A stretch of DNA of 64,000 nt from Zeus faber (Eukaryota > Chordata > Actinopteri > Zeiformes > Zeidae). Each line of letters opens with the position of its first letter. The stretch's first letter is position 1. A program made the position numbers and the translations under genes. A model generated the notes under the pieces. That model was not told the origin of the DNA, did not search any database, and saw nothing but the letters and a program-made list of their open reading frames with translations. This document shows positions 54,761-64,000 of this stretch, piece after piece. The stretch spans positions 3,459,084 to 3,523,083 of the forward strand of contig OY482850.1 in the NCBI GenBank assembly GCA_960531495.1. The letters run 5' to 3'.

Positions 54761-56546
54761 GTCAGCATGCACAGGGGATCCTGTGTTCAGGGTGAGGGAG
54801 CTTGACATGTACTTCCACACCTTGACCACCTGGGGGCGGCCTGTGAGGAAGTCCAGGATCCAGGTGCACAGCGGACCATTCAATCCTAGCTCCATCAGCT
54901 TGACAGCCAGTATGGTGGGAACTATGGTGTTGAAAGCTGAACTATAATCAATGAACAGCATTCTCAAATAGGCCCCCTTCTGGCCATCCAGGTGCGTGAG
55001 CGTGCTGTGCAGTACCTGGGAGACCGCGTCATCCGTGGATCTGTTCTGCCGGTACGCGAACTGCAACGGGTCCAAGGTGTGGGGGAGGGAGGCGCAGATG
55101 TAATCCTTAATCAGCCTCTCGAAACACTACATGACCACCGAGGTGAGGGCCACCGGACGGTAGTCATTCAGGCAGGTTGGAGAGGCGATCTTTGGGACAG
55201 GAACGACGGTGGACCTCTTGAAGCAGGATGGGACCACTGATTCAGCCAGGGAGATGTTGAATATTGTGGTGAACACCGGAGCTAGCTGGATAGCACAGGT
55301 CTTCAGTACTCGCCCAGATATGCCGTCTGGGTCCGCAGCTTTCCTGGTGTTCACCCGCATCAAAGCCCTCCTGACCTCGTGCACGGACACTGAGAGTGCG
55401 CGCTCATCCCCAGCGGTGTAACTCCAATTAGCCGGCGAGCTAGCGGTGTTGCTGCCAGACTCGAACCGCGCATAAAAGGAGTTCAGTTGGTTGGCCAGGG
55501 AGGCGTCCACACTCGTGGCTGGGGAGGAGCTGCTCTTGTAGTTTGTTATTGTTCGCAGCCCCTCCCACAAGCGTCTGGTGTCCCCCCGCTCCATCTGTAG
55601 CTCCACGGTCTCTCTGTACGTCCGTTTGACGTCCCTCACCGCCCTCCGCAGATTGTACGACGCCGCTTTGTAATTGTCCATGTTACCAGATACAAGTCCG
55701 TCGTTGTAAGCGGCCGTGCGCGCATTCAGAGTGCAGCGGATGGATTTATCAACCACGGTCTCTGGTTTGGAAATATCCGAACTTTCACCGTGGGAACGAT
55801 TTCATCCGCTAGCGTAGCCACAAAACTTACTACAGCCTCCGTAAACTCGCTGACGTCACTTGAACTTGTTTGGAACATGTCCCAGTCTACGTCAGTCAGA
55901 GCGTCCTGAAGCGCAGCCTCCGATTGGTCCGTCCACCGCTTCACTTCCCTCGTCATCACCAGATCCCGCGCGATCAGAGGCCTGTAAACAGGAAGCAGCG
56001 AGATCGCAGCGTGATCTGATTTCCCGAAAGCAGGGAGCGAGACGGGCTTGTATCCGTTCTTGTAAGGAGTGTAACAATGGTCCAGAGTTCTGTCTCCCCT
56101 GGTGGCACACGTGATGTGTTGGTGGAAATTCGGCAGAACTTTTTTAAGGTTGGCCCTGTTAAAGTCCCCAGTCACCACCACAGCCGCGTCGGGATGTCTG
56201 TTCTGAAATCCGCACAACACATCGTACCGAACCGACAGAGCTGCGTCGGTGTCCGCTTGCGGTGGGATATAAACGGCTGTAATGATGACCGTGCTGAATT
56301 CCCGGGGGAGATAAAATGGACGGCATAGTATGGTCAGCTGTTCCAGGTTCGGCGAGCAGGAGCGGGAGAGGAATTTGGTGTTGTTGGCGTTACACCAGCG
56401 GATGTTTACCATTAGGCAGACGCCTCCACCTTTGGATTTCTCCGACTCTCCCGTTCTGTCGCCGCGGAACCCGGAGAAGGCCTCGGCTGGACGTATGGCT
56501 TCATCCGGCACCAGTGGGGTCAGCCATGTTTCCGTCAGGCAGTGCA
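54761..56546 (-). mobile_element. LINE B (CR1/Rex1-L2 group), endonuclease to mid-RT (minus strand)
   Basis: Minus strand from 56546: LTETWLTPLVPDEAI, SKGGGVCLMVNIRWCNANNT, YLPREFSTVIITAVYIPPQ, VVTGDFNRANLKKVLP and LPAFGKSDHAAISLLPVYRP (intact SDH). A linker (WEGLRTITNYKSS) leads to RT text [53 protein letters not shown] and [13 protein letters not shown]. It is cut near 54765, before the palm box. Closely paralogous to LINE A. Confidence 0.9.
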
Positions 56547-56664
56547 CCACATACGCACAACGATAGAAATGGAAAACTAAGGGTTCCACATTTTCCAACC
56601 GAATCTGGTACGGGCCTAATGGTCTCCCCTGTCTGCGTACTGCTGTGTACCTCCCATTCATCAA
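55726..56664 (-). pseudogene. LINE B endonuclease ORF, chimeric at its N-terminus
   Basis: An unbroken 312-codon frame. Codons from LTETWL onward are endonuclease. The first ~40 codons (MMNGRYTAVRRQGRPLGPYQ...) are antisense to the retroviral pol sequence that flanks LINE B, so the apparent start is an accident of the junction at about 56546. The frame runs into the linker at 55727. Confidence 0.8.
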
Positions 56665-57740
56665 AACATTGATCGCGATGGTGAGAGTGATACATGAGGT
56701 TTGGTATGCTCCAGGACTCTAAATGTTCATCCAGTCATGGATTTAACTGCATGGTCTGTGCACGTCACACCCCACAGGGTACAGCCCAACGGCCTGTACT
56801 GGCTCATTCCACTCCTTCACAGTAATTTCAAACCCTGGTGCTCAACCTCATAGAACTCACCCCATGACAAGTGAAAAAGTACCGCCTAACCATTGTCTGT
56901 ATGTTCTCTAAATGGGTTGAAGCTTTTTCAACGAAAGACCAGTTTGCCCTTACCGTCGCAAAAATTCTCCTCCATAAAATAATACCTCGCTGGGGCATTC
57001 CAAGGAAAATGTCTAGTGATAATGGCCCTGCCTTTATAGCTGATATCTTGGCTCAACTCACCAAAGCTCTGAACATCAACATGCAAAACTGTGCATATCA
57101 CTCAGCTAGTGGTGGTGCCATAGAACGCGAAAACGGTACCATCAAAAGCAAAACTGGCTAAAATGTGTGAACACACTGGCCTCCCTTGGATTGACTGTCT
57201 CCCCCTAATTTTGTTTTGCATGTGCACGTGCTCCCTAGATCGGCACGAAATCTCCCCATACGAACTGGTGAACGAACATCTATTTCGGAATGTACCGCAG
57301 CAAGGCCACACTGACCAGCGTCGATGATGGCATTGTGAATTAATGCAAAGCACTGTCACTTGCCATGTCAACTCTGTCCTCCCAGGTGAAACCTGCTCAA
57401 CATCAGCCTGAGCACAAACCCCTCCATCAGTTCTCAACTTGGGGACTGGGTCCTTGTAAAGAACCTACGACAGTCAACTCGGCACAATTACCGCTTCCTG
57501 GGACCGTTCCAAGTCCTGCTTGTCACCAACACCGCCCTCAAGGTCGAAGGCCACGCCTCCTGGGTTCAGGCCTCCCACTGCAAGAAATTTCCTCCTCCCT
57601 TTCAGGTACTCGTTGAGGAGACAACGCGAGTCTACACCGAACACTGCTCACCCTGCAAGAGCGATGGAACCACGTCGACCACACCACTCCTCTTCTGTTC
57701 GAGATCCCCTCGTTAAGACTCTCCCTCCGCCAGTTTACGG
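56547..57740 (+). pseudogene. Endogenous retrovirus integrase (pol end), broken
   Basis: Zinc-module text at 56660-56760 (HEVWYAPGL, then CMVCARHTPQGTAQ in a neighbouring frame) is followed by the core: IVCMFSKWVEAF at 56890, SSDNGPAFIADILAQLTKAL (second catalytic Asp) and SGGAIERENGTIKSK (catalytic Glu). The site of the first Asp reads LNLIELTP, and a stop lies just after it. Frameshifts near 57160, 57240 and 57480 break the C-terminal module. The style is that of gamma/epsilon-like fish proviruses. Confidence 0.85.
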
Positions 57741-58790
57741 TTGATCCCAAGGTTATCTATCTCAATTACTTCGAATCCCATGGTGGTAACAGTCGCGACA
57801 TGGGTGTATTCACAGGAAACAGCTTGCGCGTGTGTATTATTTCCCACACCGTCGGCAGCGCTGCGCGTATGGTTGCGCTACATAATAACCTTTACTAATC
57901 CCTTTCTCTGGTGCGAGTTGTCCGTTCTCAGCCATGGTCCTCACTAATCAGGCTATCCCTACCCCTCACATGTTCTGGGCCTGCGGGGGTCCCTTTCTCC
58001 ACTCATCGCTGCCCAACGGCTGGACAGGCCATTGTGCTATGGTAATGCTGGTTGTCCCCTTCAAACATTTTCCTACACCAGCCCTTATCCCCACCTCGCA
58101 CCTTCCTTCCAGTGTCAAACACGATGTCCCCGGCGGCTTCGACAACTCGATCCACATCGACGCCATTGGGGTTGCTCGTGGGGTCTCCAGTGAGTTTAAA
58201 GCACATTATCAGATTGCTGCTGGCTTCGAGTCCTCCCTCTGCTGGTGGTGCACTATTAATAAGAACGTCGATTGGATCAATTACAATTATTACAATCAAC
58301 AGCGCTTTGTCAACTAAACCCGGGATGCTGTTAAAGGCATTTCGTCCCAGCTCTGTGCGTCTTCAGAGATGACTCTCCAGAACCTCTTGGCCCTTGACAT
58401 GCTTCTCGCTAAGAGGGGAGGTGTCTGTCACATGTTTTCCGATGCTTGCTGCACTTTCATTCCCAATAACTCTGCCCCTGATGCCTCCATCACTAAGGCC
58501 CTCTCCCGACTGGAAGCCACTAGCATCGAGCATGCAGAAAATTCTGGTGGGAAGGCCTCTGGGGTTTCCTCGGCAGTATTTTATGTCATTGGCGCACACT
58601 TATAATTGCCGTGTGTCCACGCTCTTGTTGTTCGCTTCATAGATCGCTCTGTCAACACCTCCGTTCAAACGTACTCCTTTGTACACTCCTCTGACCCTGA
58701 CCCCGCCCCCCCTTCCCCACTTACTCTTCACCCACCCACAACTGGGTTTCTCCATACCAACACCTCTGATGATGACTCCCACGTGTAATT
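57660..58790 (+). pseudogene. Endogenous retrovirus envelope gene remnant
   Basis: Follows pol and precedes the 3' LTR, as env should. The surface part is broken into frames at 57760-58320. The transmembrane part (from about 58320) shows LQNLLALDMLLAKRGGVC followed by a CX6CC motif (58426-58452), the conserved loop of gamma-type envelopes. Stops at 58315 and 58603 and frame changes near 57890 separate the pieces, and no intact signal peptide or membrane anchor is visible. Clearly non-functional. Confidence 0.75.
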
Positions 58791-58985
58791 TGCTATTTTG
58801 CCATTTGCTTGTATTTTATCCCACACAAGTTGTGATGTGGTGTTTTGAATCTGCGTGAAATATCACCACTGATGATTTATTGTTTGTTTTATTTTCAGCA
58901 TTCTATTTTGATGTTTTACATTTCATGTTTCAGCATTTACATTTTACATTGTTTTTTTTATTATTTTCCTTATGTTTATATGATT

Positions 58986-58997
58986 AAAAGGGTGGAA
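58986..58997 (+). other. ERV polypurine tract
   Basis: AAAAGGGTGGAA directly before the LTR start TGTAACAATA. Confidence 0.7.
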
Positions 58998-59560
58998 TGT
59001 AACAATATATTGTGAAAGAAAAATGCACATGATCAACTATTTGAATGAGGACAATAGCCTCTTCCTATTGAGGGTTTTTTTTTTTTTAACATTGCCTCTG
59101 TGTTTCCAGGACCCCCCCAGAGTTTATGGAAAGAGAACTGTTCTTTCTCTTTACAATATCAATTCTAATTTTGAAGAACCAGATCACATTTCGTTCTGTT
59201 TACCTTGTATGGAGATGAGGAATAACCCCAGGGGAGCTTGGAAAAGCATTGTAAGGGATTGTAATCTGCGTCTGCCACCTAAAGTCTGCAAGTACCTGTG
59301 AATTCACTGTTTGAAGGTAACACCCGGAGGACAATTGAGGACCAACGTTTTGTTAATGACTTCTGACCAATGGCCACAACCTCTGTTTTGTATAAAGCCC
59401 TCTTCATCAAATAGCAGCAGACTGGTCAGAACACTCCTTTGGAACACTACTGAAACTTTCTCTTTATTGTGCAGAATAAATATCTTTATTATTCTCAGTT
59501 TTTGATTTCTTGTAGTGGGCAGATTAACCTCATCGATCATGCAGGAAAATTTCTTCTACA
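58998..59560 (+). mobile_element. Endogenous retrovirus LTR, copy 2
   Basis: TGTAACAATA to TTCTTCTACA, 563 bp. TATA at 59391, AATAAA at 59475-59480. It aligns along its length with 46628-47196, with many substitutions and indels, and has env upstream, so it serves as the 3' LTR of the remnant. Confidence 0.87.
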
Positions 59561-62200
59561 ATCCAGCATCACGAACAGGATTCTCCGCTTGACTCTGTTG
59601 GACCGCTTCATGCCCAGGTTGTGTGCACAATGGCAGGCAGGGATTCGACCGTAAGACATCCAAGGAGGAGTCGTCTGAATAGGACAGGACAGGCAGATCC
59701 AGAACAGACAACACAAGATCCCAACAAATTACAAATTAAGGTGAGGACAACCTGAGATATTGTACCTATCAAGAAAGTTTGAAGGAACAGTTTTGAGTAA
59801 GCTTAGATATTGTACCGATCAGAGAAGATCGGGGGAAAGCTTTGGTAGCTAGAACTGGCAGAGGATAATCAGTCTGGAGGACCGTGGAAGTGGCCAATAT
59901 TGCATCGATCAAGAGAACCGTGGATTTTGTTTGTTTATCTTTATTATTATTATTATTTTTTTTTTTTACTGAATACATAATTATTATAGTGTATTTTTGA
60001 TCCCTCGTAACAAGAGTTCAGCACAAGAAGTAGAATAGTACTCTTCTTGTTTCCTCCTAGCAAAAGCATTGAGGATAGGAGAGGAACTTCTGTTATTGTC
60101 AAGATTACATGAGATTAATTCATAAATAAAGTCAGAATGGTTCTCTCCCTTGTTTCCTCCTAGCAAAAGCATTGAGGGTAGGTGAGAAACTTCTGGTGTT
60201 GTAAAAATACAATAAAATAAATTGATAACTAGAGTAAAATAGATTATAAAAAAATAAATAATAAAATAAAAAACTAATAAATTTAATAATAATAATAATT
60301 GTTATTATTATCATTTTTAATTATTGTTGTGATTATAATTTTTTATTATTTTTTAGATTTTTTTTTGAGGTATTGATTATCCAGCTATGCTACTTACTTT
60401 CTAATTTGTTTCAGTAAGTTTTAAATAGTTCGGGAGAGAGCAGAGTTCAAGGGCCCATTTTGTGACTCTATTTGCAGTATAATACACTTTCACATGAATC
60501 CTGTGTGATCCAATTGATGTCTGGCCGATGGATCACTCTGGAACACGTATGGATGATATGAGTTTGGAGAGATCCTATCAGTGTCTGGGGCTGTGTTTAG
60601 ACTCCCGGCTGATAAAAATCTTGATGAAACAAGCGAATGTGTCAACACGAGATAAGTGTGGTGTGTGTGCTGTACATAACATGTCAAACTAGTTTCACAC
60701 ATGAGTCCTTGGTGTAAAAGTAGCATTATAATCTAAAATATCTGGTAGGATCGCTAGAAAGGATACCATTAGGTTTTAAATTAATTTGAAATGTTTTGGG
60801 GTTTTTTATATCAAGGCGAGAGAGAGCTGTAAAGTTAATGATAGACTGAAAGGATTAGGGAAGTTGATGTGAAACAAAGTGGGAAAGTTTGCACATGATG
60901 CATTGGGGATCCTTTGTTTAGGATGGAACTTGGAGCAAAGTGAGTTGTAAAAGTTATTTTAATAGGATATTGGTTCAGCAGAGGAAGCTGCAGAACAGAA
61001 TGATTTAACTTAAAGTCGAATGGTGTACAACAGAGGTCTATGCTGTGGGAGTATGAATAGATATTAAACGGTTTGAACTGTTGTATTGTGTTTAGAGAGA
61101 AGATTGTGATGTTGTTCATAGTGGTGTGGTGAGTTGTAGCAGGTTTTAAGTTGCTGGAAACTGTCTTTGTTTCATTATGGCGACTTTGGTAAGATGGGGA
61201 GTATGATGAGTTATTGTTTTAAAACTATAGTTTGTGCTTTTGAAAAATTTTTTATTTTATCGCAAAGCATTCCAAATTAATAAAACTAAATTGGAAAAAT
61301 TGCTTCCAAAATATGTTTTAAGACATCAGAGCCTATGCATCATATCTGGAGCAGATATGATGCATAGTATAAAGTATAAAGAGTTATTCAAGAGTTATTA
61401 TTTTTAGATTGACTTTATTTTTTCTCTTTTGTGTTCTTGTGTCAAAGTGATCTGCTGGTTGAGATAAGATAATCCTTTATCCATCCCACGGAGGAATAGT
61501 CAGTGTTACAGCAGTAACGAATGACACAATGGCAAGAATCATTAGTAATTTGGTAATTCTAAATCAAAGGACATGATCATGATATTGCATGAGTAAATTG
61601 TCAGTTTTGGTGTGATATACAACTGTCTTTGTATGTTTAAAATTCTTACCGGTTACTTTTTCTTTTCAGTAAGGCTGGTGTTTGTATAACAGAACAACAT
61701 TATAAATATTATTATTATTATTATTTTTATTTATTTTTGTCTTACTCTAGAAGTAATCTCAGTTTGACATTGAATAAGGTAGATGTTGATGTACAGTTAA
61801 AACTTAACAAGTAGGTTAACAAAAGGAATCATTTTTTTGTTTTGTACACAAGAGAGGTAATGGATTGTGTACGTTCGCTTCCTAAAAATTGAAACACGAA
61901 AATAAATGTGAAATACGTTGGCCGTTTCAATGTTTTTTTTAATTTGGACATTCAAAAATTTTTAGTTTAAACATTAAAATATCTTGTGGATCAATAAGAG
62001 TTGTAATTACGTATTAATGAATTAACCAACCCGTCGATTCAGTGTTTTATTTCCGCAGTTTTAAGCAGGAATCCACTGGCTACAGTTTTGACCAGTGTAG
62101 ATGTGAATGCGTCTGATTGGGAAGACTGACAAAGAGATCAGATCAAAGAAGATTGTCCTACAATTGAGTAAGGCCATAACATGCCCAGCATTCAGAGGTC
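59561..62200 (+). other. ERV primer site and long leader, copy 2
   Basis: A full leader follows the 3' LTR, which a single provirus would not have. It shares with 47197-48650: the CTTGACTCTGTTGGAC block, donor AAG/GTGAGG at 59740, CAGAGTTCAAGGGCCCA (60442), GATAAAAATCTTGATGAAAC (60611), GGGAAGTTGATGTGAAAC-type text (60856), acceptor TTTCCGCAG ending at 62058 and AAGCAGGAATCCACTGGC. It is about 1.2 kb longer owing to AT-rich insertions. Confidence 0.75.
59938..59966. repeat. (TTA)n / T-run low-complexity tract
   Basis: A short run of TTA units followed by about 13 T. Similar AT-rich tracts occur at 60226-60350 and 61705-61735. Confidence 0.85.
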
Positions 62201-62240
62201 CTTATAAATTATTGATGTTATAAATATTTGTATTTTCACA

Positions 62241-64000
62241 GCATCGCAGCACAAGACAAGGATGTACGCTCTCGCCCTTACTATTCGCCATCTTTATTGA
62301 ACCCCTTGCGGCAGATCCGTCAAAACAGTAATATTGTAGGCATACAAACAGGAAACTCTGTTCACAAAATCAGTTTGTATACAGACGATATCCTACTGTA
62401 CATACGGAACCCAATATCATCCCTACCGGAGGTGTTCAATTTTATATCTAAATTCTCAACTATTACAGACTATTTCATGAATTGGACTAAAACCACAGTC
62501 TTACCACTCATTGGGGGGGACTGTAATGGTGCAACCCAGAAACTTCACTTAACCATCACAAAGGGCAATATTAGATACCTTGGTATTGATATCTCCCCCA
62601 ATCTATCAGATTTATTTACCCTTAACTTCACTCCATTGCTCAAATCCATTGAAGAAGACCTCATTTGATGTAAAAACCTACCCATCTCAGTAATTGGTAG
62701 GATAGCAGCAGTGAAAATGAATATACTTCCAAAAATAAACTATATATTTTCAATGACCCCAGTGCAACCAACATTACATTGGTTTAATACTCTCGACTTA
62801 AAAGTCAACAAATCTTATTGGAAATACAAGAAACCGAGAATTAAACTAGCAACACTACAGAAAAACAGAGACTGTAAAGTCCTAGCAGCCCCAAACTTTA
62901 GATACTACCATCTCGCAAACCATCTTCAATTTTTAATTAAATGGTTACAACCAGAGCAACAATTGGCCCATGGATGGCGAGACATTGAACAATCTGAATG
63001 TCAGGAGTTATCATTATCCAATCTCCCATTCCTGACTGAATCTATAATGAAACATAATTGCTTTAAAAACCCATTTTTCGCAACAACTCTGTCAGCCTGG
63101 TGGAAATTCCTCAAAATCAGTGGTCACACTCTATCTCCAAACAAATTCACGCCAATCTCACACAACCCAGATTTCTTGGTTAAAAACAGACCAATAATCT
63201 TTAGGTCTTGGAAAAGACAAGGAATTACTCATCTGGAACACATTTTTGAAAACAATTCCCTTATATCCTTCCCAACCTTAACGCAAAGGGATAATATCGG
63301 TGGCCACGGCTTCCTTCAATTCCTTCAATTACAGCAGTCTCTAAAAGATACAATCAAATTGACGAACAACATCCTACAACCACCTGAAATGATTGAACAT
63401 CTCACTCATATCGGTCACTTGAAAAATCCCTTTTCCAGAATATACAAACTTTTATTAAAAACAGACGACACCTTATCTTTACCTACAATGAAATGGGAAA
63501 GAGACCTTGCTGTTCCCACTGATATCAACCTGTGGAAGCTTATTTGCAACAACACCTTTTCTATGACCCGTAACTCCAAAATGAACTCATCCAATATAAG
63601 ATTTTGCACAGAGCCCATATCACGGAACACAAAATCTTCAAAATGGGTTTTGTGGATGAAGACATTTGCTCTCACTGTTCCCTTGATACCAGAGATGACT
63701 ACTTTCATGCCTTCGGACTCTGCCCACCTATCCTAGCATTCTGGACCAACATCACCAAGAAGCTATCAACCCTTCTGGGTCGCAGCATTACAGTCTCCCC
63801 GTCTATATGTTTTCTCGGTGACCTCTCCTCAGTTGACTCACCACTGAAACACCACCAACCCATTCTGATCGCCTTAACAATTGCCAAGAAAACAATATTT
63901 CTCAGTTAGAAAAAGAGAGATAATCTCACCACATCCCAATGGTTTCAGTTATTAATAGATAACATCTCAATGGAAAAACTGTTGGCAATATCCAAAAATA
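62241..64000 (+). mobile_element. Tx1/L1-type LINE, 5' truncated RT and C-terminus, runs off the window
   Basis: Begins in the RT near the TRQGC-type motif (62244). HKISLYTDDILLYIRNPISS holds the palm box as YTDD (62390), then RYLGIDISPNL. A stop at 62666 precedes a long frame 62711-63736 with KMNILPKINYIFSMTP and WKYKKPRIKLATLQ, then a third frame 63604-63909 with HRAHITEHKIFKMGFVDEDI and CSHC...HAFGLCPPILAFW. Same family as the piece at 13855-14886. The 3' end lies beyond 64000. Confidence 0.88.

Noticed and set aside
46628-62200. A single complete provirus between the two LTRs
   Set aside because: No gag, protease or RT is found between the LTRs, the interior is filled with other elements, and a leader follows the second LTR. 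I therefore call it a rearranged tandem structure.

Overview
The window looks like a transposon graveyard from a teleost fish genome. The evidence is the mixture of families present: L2-type and CR1/Rex1-type LINEs, a Tx1/L1-type LINE, LINEs with an R2-type endonuclease, tRNA-derived SINEs whose body is typical of fish, Tc1 transposons, chromodomain Ty3/gypsy elements and a gamma/epsilon-like endogenous retrovirus, together with long TG, AT and ATCT microsatellites. I found no convincing host protein gene, rRNA or stand-alone tRNA gene. Nearly every coding stretch is a broken piece of a mobile element.

Layout. 1-1422: RTE-like LINE. 1412-2665: a dispersed repeat with a small ORF (R1), then a repeat unit carrying a 135-bp cloverleaf-like inverted repeat. 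2943-4760: L2 LINE. 5396-6450: minus-strand retroviral LTR with primer site and a gag-like remnant. 7086-7400: dispersed repeat R2. 7758-12412: gypsy-1 (LTR, gag, protease, RT, integrase, broken chromodomain). 12890-16900: minus-strand CR1/Rex1-type LINE A, split by a Tx1/L1 fragment. 17028-19190: SINE, second R1 copy, gypsy integrase fragment. 20521-22040: ATCT microsatellite, second R2 copy, second cloverleaf unit. 23045-26470: second RTE-like LINE, interrupted by a SINE. 27645-29205: SINE and microsatellites.

29225-42345 forms a large imperfect inverted arrangement. A plus-strand L2 copy (29225-32015) and a minus-strand L2 copy (38304-42345) both carry a GCT/CAG-rich composite minisatellite between the ORF end and the 3' tail. 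Between them lies gypsy-2 (33426-36688), a heavily deleted element with a 5-bp target-site duplication (CTTTG).

42779-46627 holds a Tx1/L1 ORF1 fragment, minus-strand gypsy-3, a 138-bp direct repeat and R2-type-endonuclease LINE pieces. 46628-62200 is dominated by one endogenous retrovirus family: an LTR plus long leader occurs twice in the same orientation, 12.37 kb apart, with integrase and env remnants before the second LTR. The space between has been invaded by R2-type LINE pieces, a Tc1 transposon that is itself split by LINE C, and LINE B. The window ends inside another Tx1/L1 LINE (62241-64000).

The elements do not form a pathway. They record successive insertions: LINE C is younger than the Tc1 it splits, the SINE is younger than its host LINE, and gypsy-2 lies between the two minisatellite-bearing L2 copies. 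The most unusual signals are the cloverleaf-like repeat, with one compensatory base-pair change between copies, and the minisatellite arrays that repeat CRE-like and ETS-like motifs.
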